DNA of 64,000 bases, taken from the NCBI RefSeq assembly GCF_027409185.1, contig NC_084472.1, positions 17,966,524-18,030,523 of the forward strand. The letters are read 5' to 3'. Every line of letters starts with the position of its first letter. The stretch's first letter is position 1. The notes beneath the pieces are model-generated. The model had not been told where the DNA came from. It made no database searches and was given only the letters and a program-made list of their open reading frames with translations. The translations under genes were made by a program, and so were the position numbers. Shown here piece after piece: positions 57,437 to 64,000 of the stretch. This DNA comes from Cynocephalus volans. Its lineage: Eukaryota; Chordata; Mammalia; Dermoptera; Cynocephalidae.

Positions 57437-58384
57437 CTAGACATAAAAAAAGAACGAATTTTATATATCATATTTTATTCATCATATCCTCATACAAGAG
57501 GAAAGGTACATCAATTTGTCTAAAAATTGCAAACATGAAAAAATATATGCTCATTAATGTTTAACTAATAAGGCATGATAAATCAGCTATTTTGTTAAGC
57601 ATACAGTAGCTACAATGCAAGCTAATTTCTCTCTACTACTCATTCAGGTATATCTAGTACCACAAAAATATTTCTAATTTATCATCTCCCATTTTAAATT
57701 AATTTCAAAATCACACACCAAAAGCAAGCCCCTTAAAGTCAGTGATTCCCAGAACCTAAAAGGGTAATTCTCCCAGATTCTTGCTCTTAAATTTCTTTGG
57801 AACATGGTTACCTCCACAAACAAACACTCATAGTTTTATGTCTGGCATGCCAAAGACCTCCAGGAGGTTTTAAATGAACTGATTTGCATGCAGTAGCCCA
57901 GTATGAAAGGAATAGTTTTTATTCTTATTGATCACAACTATCAAAGCCACAAGAAGGAGACTATAAAAAATATAACTACCTTCTAAGAATCTAATAGGGA
58001 AGGAGAGGCTACGTTGTGTGTATCTGAAGTTAAACATACTCAAAAAAAGAGAGGTAATAAACTCTTCTTCAGATCCACACTCGTGGTGATTAATGAGCAG
58101 AACCTGCATGAAAAAAAACAAAACAAAAGCCACTTAAATCTAGTAAGATGGGACTGAACCATAGGTTAAAACTAGGAGCTTTGAAGTTCAAAATAAGTAC
58201 AGAAGGAATGAGCTTAACTATTTGTTCCATTTGTCTTACCCAACCAACTTTAGGTAAAAAGGCCTTTGCAGAAGCAATTCGTACTTCTGTTAGAGAAAAC
58301 CATCATCTTTTTTTCTGATATCTGTTTCTTGTAAGAACACAAAAGCTCAATGAAACCAAGCAAAAGGCAACTATTTATACATTT

Positions 58385-58440
58385 AAAAAAAATATATATA
58401 TATATATACACACACATATACATATATATATATATATATC
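58385..58440 (+). repeat. (TA)n/(CA)n microsatellite
   Basis: Two TA runs separated by ACACACACATATAC. The sequence is self-complementary and could extrude a hairpin. It lies in an ESCO1 intron. Confidence 0.93.
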
Positions 58441-59249
58441 ATGACAAGTCTAAGCAGCAGTTGGTTTTCTTAATCTTGAATGGGTTTTTTAGGGGGAAGC
58501 AGAATCTTAGAGACAAGAATTCTAGTAACAAGCTGGGTATATGTAACAATTTAGATTAAAATATTTAAAATCCAAAATTTGTTTACAAACTAGAACATCT
58601 AAAGAAAAAATAAAATTTAGGTGATTAAAAAACTAAATCTGCATCATATGCAGATCTAAATAGGGGTAAACAATTTTTAAAAGGCATAAAAGATATCACC
58701 TCTTTGAAAACAAATTTATATTAATGTGACTTTTAGAAAAAGCTTTTAAATGAACCTATTTTCCATAAAATGAAAATGGAGACTTTTCACTTAAAAAAAA
58801 AAAATCAAACTACAAATTCAATGAAGAACTAGAAATTTGAGTAAGCTCAAGTTTTAAGAAAGCCATACTTCCTGAACTGAATTATCTGAAGACAATTCCA
58901 TAAAGAATTTTCCTATTGTCTTTAAAAACACTAATATTGGCCTCATGTCATTATATTGCATCATAGGCATTAAACAGATTATTTTGCTTTATTAACTTTT
59001 TAGTACAAAACTTTACCTTGAAACAACTTGAGACTTGCATGTTCATGCAGAAAATTCTGTCACAATTGAATCTGATATAAATGTTGTTTTAAATATTTTT
59101 TTTCATACGAAATAAACGCCTTTACATCTAAGAAGCATGAATTGTGATGGGCAGAGTTACTATTACTTAGGTTTCTAATGTTCACGAAGGCAGAATATTT
59201 TAGTGAAAACGTTTTAATAGTTCAAGGGTAAACATTAAGGATTTAGATG

Positions 59250-59435
59250 CTTGCTCCTGGTAGTTACTAGATTTATGGCCTTGGACAAATCACTAGAACT
59301 CTGATTCTGTTTCCCAATCTAAGCAATCTATGAAATGGCTGTCATCACCTCCATCACTTGGTAGTTAAGAAGGTTGTATTTAAGATGATTGCTCGCAAAG
59401 AGAAGCCACTCAGTAACTCTTAGTAACTTCCATTT
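59250..59435 (+). mobile_element. MIR SINE
   Basis: TTATGGCCTTGGACAAATCA, TCTGATTCTGTTTCCCAATC and AAGAGAAGCCACTCAGTAAC. Confidence 0.65.
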
Positions 59436-60482
59436 TTCCTTCCTACTGGTATCAAACTAAGATCAATGCACTAGTCTAACAAAACACAGCCAATCAATAA
59501 AACATCCCCCAAGTTAAATATAATAAATTCAAATTATGGACAAGCAAACATGAAAGAACCAACTTGGCTAATGTCTGTCAAATAGCATACTCAAGACATT
59601 TATATGCCTCAACTGCAGTTAATGCTTTGCTGGTCTCAATAACCCCATGACCTCCTGACTTTAGAGAAATTTAGAGGAGATGAACTCCATCAGCTGCTTG
59701 AAACTATGAGGTGGAAGATGCAGGGAAGGATGCATGCAATCTAGAGGAATAACCAGATAGCCACAACCTTTGGCAAAGATATAAATTCCAATGGAGTGTA
59801 TTTATACTTCTCACCTTTAGCCGTAACATGTTACACATACCCTTCTAGTAGGCAGTATTTCCCAAAACTTAGATTTTCTAAATTCACCTATCTGGCTGCT
59901 AAAAAACAAAGTTTTATATTCCAAATTTATATTTCTAATAGCAAGTAATGATTATTCTTTTCTCCTTGATGTTGTAGTTACTCTAAACCTTAGAGTTCCA
60001 AGAAAAAGAAATTTCTCCTCTTTTCCCGTCAAAAAAAGATCACAACTAAAAACAAAATACACTGTGTGATCAACACACTGATGTATACAACTGTCAAAAT
60101 TCATCAACCAAACACTTAAGATCTTAAGCATTTAATTGTAATTTTACCCCCATTTTAAAAGTTTATACTAATCACTTTCATAAAAGGTTGAATGAGAAAA
60201 CACATTTGAAAGAATACCCGAAGAAATAAAACTGATGATCATCTTTAAGTAAATCATCAACAAATATTGCAAGGTAAAAAAGAGAGAGGGGGAGAACCTT
60301 TAGATTAAAAGAGACTTAAGAGATATACCAAACAACAAAATTTATGAACCTTAATTGAAATGAATAAACAGCATAGAAAATTATGAGATATTTGGGAAGC
60401 TCCGAATCCCATGGAATATTTAATATTAAAGAATTAGTTTGTTTTTTAAAGGTGTGCTTATATTCTTTAAAGCATCTTTATG

Positions 60483-60676
60483 GGCCGAGCCCGTGGCGCA
60501 CTCGGGAGAGTGCGGCGCTGGGAGCGCAGCGACGCTCCTGCCGCGGGTTCGGATCCTATATAGGAATGGCCGATGCACTCACTGACTGAGTGCCGGTCAC
60601 GAAAAAGACAAAAATAAATAAATAAATAAATAAACAACTTGATACTCATTTAAAAAATAAATAAATAAAATAAAAA
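60483..60676 (+). mobile_element. GC-rich compacted tRNA-derived SINE, second copy
   Basis: Same structure as the 53756 element, with a tail of TAAA repeats (about 60607-60676, partly interrupted). A perfect 15-bp target duplication TAAAGCATCTTTATG flanks it (60468-60482 and 60677-60691). The tail includes a short non-repeat insert (CAACTTGATACTCATTT). Confidence 0.93.
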
Positions 60677-61179
60677 TAAAGCATCTTTATGTTTAAAAAA
60701 AGAGTAATCATCATCATTTAGAAATACCTACTAAAATGATAATGTTAGGCCTAGGTTTACTTCAAAATAACTGGGAAGGTTGAATGAAAGAAGACTGTCC
60801 ATGAGTTGATAATTGTTGAAGGTGGATGACAGACACATGAGAGTTCATTACTCTGTGGGGGGGAGGGGTTGAGCATCCCTAATATGAAAATCTGAAATCC
60901 AAAATGCTCCAGTGAGTATTTCCTTTGAGTGTAATATTGATGCTTTAAAAATTTCAGGTCTTGGAGAATTTCAGATTTTTAGGAACACTCTTCTACAATA
61001 TTTAAATGAATGAACTGAAGCTGAAACTTCCTAAAAACTTTTCTCCTCCAGTAAAACTATCTGTTTTGGTAAATCCTATATATTAGGACCAATTCTCTTT
61101 GATCCAGGATTGATAAAGATGTTGGGATCTGCAGCTTTAGGATGACTGGACCATCAAGATCTAGAAATGAGACATACTA

Positions 61180-61292
61180 TAGAGACCATAAGCTCCAAAA
61201 GGACTAAGACTTAGTCTGACACACCACTATATCTCAAGCACCCAACACAGTGCTGAGGCAAATTAAGAATCCAATAAATATTTACTTTTGAA
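61180..61292 (+). mobile_element. L2 LINE 3' end
   Basis: Ends like L2: CAAGCACCCAACACAGTGCT followed by CCAATAAATATTTACTTTTG. Short and diverged. Confidence 0.6.
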
Positions 61293-61324
61293 AGACTGGA
61301 GCATGCTCGAGTGACCAAAGCCTC

Positions 61325-61445
61325 TATCATGAAACCAAGAATTTAACCTTTCCGTGTGTTAGTGTCACACTCCATAAAAGAGGAATGAAAACTACTTCAC
61401 TGGGTTACAGCAAGTTAAATAAGTTAATACATATAGAACACTTAC
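61325..61445 (+). mobile_element. MIR 3' fragment
   Basis: AACCTTTCCGTGTGTTAGTG, TCCATAAAAGAGGAATGAAA and GTTAAATAAGTTAATACATA. Confidence 0.6.
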
Positions 61446-62164
61446 AACAGTTAATTATAGCTTATAGAACCTGGCAGGGAGATAAGGGGAAAGTTCAAGC
61501 AATGAGGAGTCAAATGTCATTTATAAATATTAAAGGTAACCAAAAGAACTAAACATAAAAATGTAACTAATAAAAACTGGGAGGAAAAAATATTTTACAC
61601 ATACACACACTTATATATAGCTTGAGATACATATGCTATACATATATAGCTTGATTTATTTAGTTATGTTAGGAACACTGAAACAGACAAAAGTGCTTAA
61701 GCCCTGGAGAATGGGACTAGAGATAGGGTAGTAGAAAAGGGGCTTTTATTTTTTATTTTACACCTTACAATACTGGTTAAATTTTCACTTACAGGTATAC
61801 ACATTGCTTTTATAAATTTAAAAAAAGACTTGAGTTGATGAATCAAAATTTGAAGGTCACCTAAATTAAATTACCTAAATTAAAATCTTCTTAAGAAAAG
61901 GAATATGAAAAGAAAATTTTCTCCACAATGGAGGTTTGAAGAACAAATGCCCTTAAAAAGAACATGTTAAAAGAAGTATTTAAAGATTCTTCTTGCAGGT
62001 AATACAATGATAATATATAATAAAAGTTTTTAAATAATGCCTTTTCATAATTAAAGACCAAATGACAATGAAATATGATTTTTAAAAATTTCTTTGAAGG
62101 AACTCACAATTTAGAGAAAAATGTCTATTTTTCAACAGTTATTTTCCATTCCTCAAGCATCCTG

Positions 62165-62235
62165 ACATGTATATGTACATATATGAATGTGTGTGTATGT
62201 ATATGAATGTGTGTGTATGTATATGTGTATATGCA
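62165..62235 (+). repeat. TATG/TG-rich minisatellite
   Basis: Two adjacent copies of a 20-bp unit TATATGAATGTGTGTGTATG within a longer purine/pyrimidine alternating tract. Confidence 0.85.
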
Positions 62236-63194
62236 CACTACCTTCTTTGTATTGCAGAAAAGATATTATATTGTTAAAAGTTCAAAAGAACACTAATGAA
62301 GATTGTCAAAGAGGGCTTTATAGTTTAACAGTAACTGGGGTCGATTCATTTCTATGAACTAAATTATACTGTACACACTATACAGGTTGTTGAAAATATA
62401 TATATTTTCACATGCATTGCATGAAACATTTAGCACCCCTGGCCTCTGCCCACTAAATGTCAACAATACTCTCCACATACTTCCCAATGCCCTTAATGTA
62501 AGTTATGTAACAAATGCCCCATTCCCCAACCTTGAGAATCACTGCCATAAATCAATCATTCTTGTTTCTTTTTGCCAGACTCTTGCTTTCCTAGTTTCCT
62601 TTGCAGGTAAGGGTAGCTACCAAGCCCACTTCTGGTGAATGAGAGAAAGGGAATTTTGCAAGTGGGCTTCTGGGAAAATGCTGTCCTTCACTCATAAAAG
62701 GAAAAAGCCACTTGAAGAAAGGACCCTTTCTAAAAGAGTACCCACCCCAACCAACATTTCTGCTTTGAATTTGAACGTGGAAGTCTACTTTAAGGACCAT
62801 GACATGACAATTGGGAAGCAGAAAAGTCAACACACTAAGCACAGCAGAGTGCTGAATGAGAAATAGATAGGATTCATGATGACATTATTGAACTGTTGGA
62901 TGAACAACCCGAAGACTGTATACCTCCAGGCTTCCTGTTAAGAAAATAAATATGCTTATGATTTAAGCCACTGTTAGTTGGGTAGTCTGATGAGTCCTCA
63001 CTTACATCAACTAAAAAGTTCCTTACTGTTGGGTATTAACTGACCCAATTCTCCCAATTGTGCCAGCTAAATGAACTTCTATTGTAATTACATCATCTAA
63101 ATCTATTACTATAGGAATAATATTTCTCCTAAGACATACTTGGGTCAGACCTAATGAAAAGTCAAACAGGAGGAATTATTCCATAATTTCAGCA

Positions 63195-63870
63195 ACCACT
63201 CTTGTTGGTATTTACATCCAAAGGAGCTAAAAACTTATGTCCACACAAAAACCTGTACACAGATGTTTATAGCAGCTTTATTCGTAACTGCCAAAATGTG
63301 GAAGCAACCAAGATATCCTTCAGTAGGTGAATGGATAAACTGTGGTGCACCCAAACGGTGAAATACTATGCAGCACTAAAAAGAAATGAGCTACCAAGCC
63401 ATGAAAAGAAACGAGGGATCTTTAAATGCATATTACTGAGTGAAAGAAGCCAATCTGAAATGGCTACATTCTGTATGATTCCAACGGACATGACATTCTG
63501 GAAAAGGTAAAACTACAGAGACAGTAAAAAGAACAGTGGTTGCTAGGAGTTAAGGGGGGAGGGAAAAATGAATAAGCAGAGCACAGAAGAATTTAGGGCA
63601 GTGAAACTACTCTGTATGATACTATAATGGTGGATACTTGTCACTATACATTTGTCAAAACCTAGAATGTAGCCAAGAGTGAACCGTATTATAAACTATG
63701 GACTCTGGGTGATAATGACGTGTCAATGTAGGTTTATCAACTGTAACAAATGTAGCACTCTGGTGACAGATGTTGCGAATGGGGGAGGTTATGCATGTGT
63801 GGAGTAAGAGAGTATATGAGAACTCTCTACTTCTTTCTCAATTTTGTTGTGAATCTAGAAGTCTATTTAA
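63195..63870 (+). mobile_element. LINE-1 3' fragment (L1ME/L1MC-like)
   Basis: Typical end-of-L1 text: TTTATAGCAGCTTTATTCGT, GTGAATGGATAAACTGTGG, GAGTGAAAGAAGCCAATCTG and CAGTGGTTGCTAGGAGTTA. It lies at the right edge of the window in an ESCO1 intron. Confidence 0.82.
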
Positions 63871-64000
63871 AAAAACCAAAACAAAACCTAATGAAACCAT
63901 GCACAGAAACAGGAAATTATGACCCAAGATTGAGAGGAAAAAAGTCCACAGAAACAGGCCCAGAGATGAATCAGCAGAAAATAACCTTAAAATTACTATT

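Larger units (their letters stand above)
57437..64000 (-). other. ESCO1: ESCO1 intron (right end outside window)
   Basis: No ESCO1 zinc-finger exon (expected to read like FGAVVCNVCGM, HNQF) is found. Content: TA microsatellite, MIRs, a young SINE (60483), L2 and L1 fragments. Much of 58450-59240 and 61450-63190 is unrecognised AT-rich sequence. Confidence 0.75.

Noticed and set aside
57870..58133. Minus-strand open frame with an acceptor-like tract (GTTTTTTTTCATGCAG) and peptide VLLINHHECGSEEEF
   Set aside because: It has an acceptor-like start and a GTATGT-like donor but does not match the ESCO1 residues expected before GWKKER. Most likely a cryptic intronic signal.
60611..60676. TAAA repeat as an independent satellite
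   Set aside because: It lies inside the target duplication of the SINE at 60483 and is that element's expanded A-tail.

Overview
This is vertebrate nuclear DNA from a placental mammal: long introns, spliced exons with GT/AG borders, and old LINE-1, L2, MIR, hAT and MaLR repeats throughout. There is no Alu, B1 or carnivore-type SINE. The recent SINEs are tRNA-Ile-like monomers, one tRNA-like dimer and two copies of a GC-rich compacted derivative. These match what I know of the CYN SINEs of colugos (Dermoptera, Galeopterus/Cynocephalus). A colugo is therefore my best guess for the host, inferred from repeats only. Nothing prokaryotic (operon, CRISPR, phage) is present.

Two genes converge tail to tail. 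Positions 8539-41678 on the + strand carry the last 18 constitutive coding exons of GREB1L (1195 codons plus stop, about the C-terminal 60 percent of the protein). Every exon junction keeps the reading frame. Positions 1-8538 are the intron before the first visible exon. The minus strand carries the last four coding exons of ESCO1 (48690-57436, 189 residues), which form the acetyltransferase domain. The ESCO1 zinc-finger exon and the 5' part of that gene lie beyond the right edge. The two stop codons are about 7 kb apart; the interval holds both 3' UTRs, an L2 fragment and local repeats. Human 18q11 has the same GREB1L/ESCO1 order.

The proteins have unrelated known roles. GREB1L is a GREB1-family nuclear coregulator needed for kidney and inner-ear development. 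ESCO1 acetylates the cohesin subunit SMC3. I see no shared pathway; the neighbourhood looks like conserved synteny.

The best extra observations are: (1) the first 40 nt of 5S rRNA inserted in an old L1 with a perfect 17-bp target-site duplication and no A-tail; (2) a coding-like 81-nt candidate cassette exon in GREB1L whose upstream competing acceptor would make it a poison exon; (3) a NAGNAG acceptor adding one Gln; (4) several nested transposons with readable target-site duplications; (5) a duplicated intronic block whose parts occur in swapped order; (6) an LTR-edge/primer-binding-site-like relic. I found no convincing new biological system.
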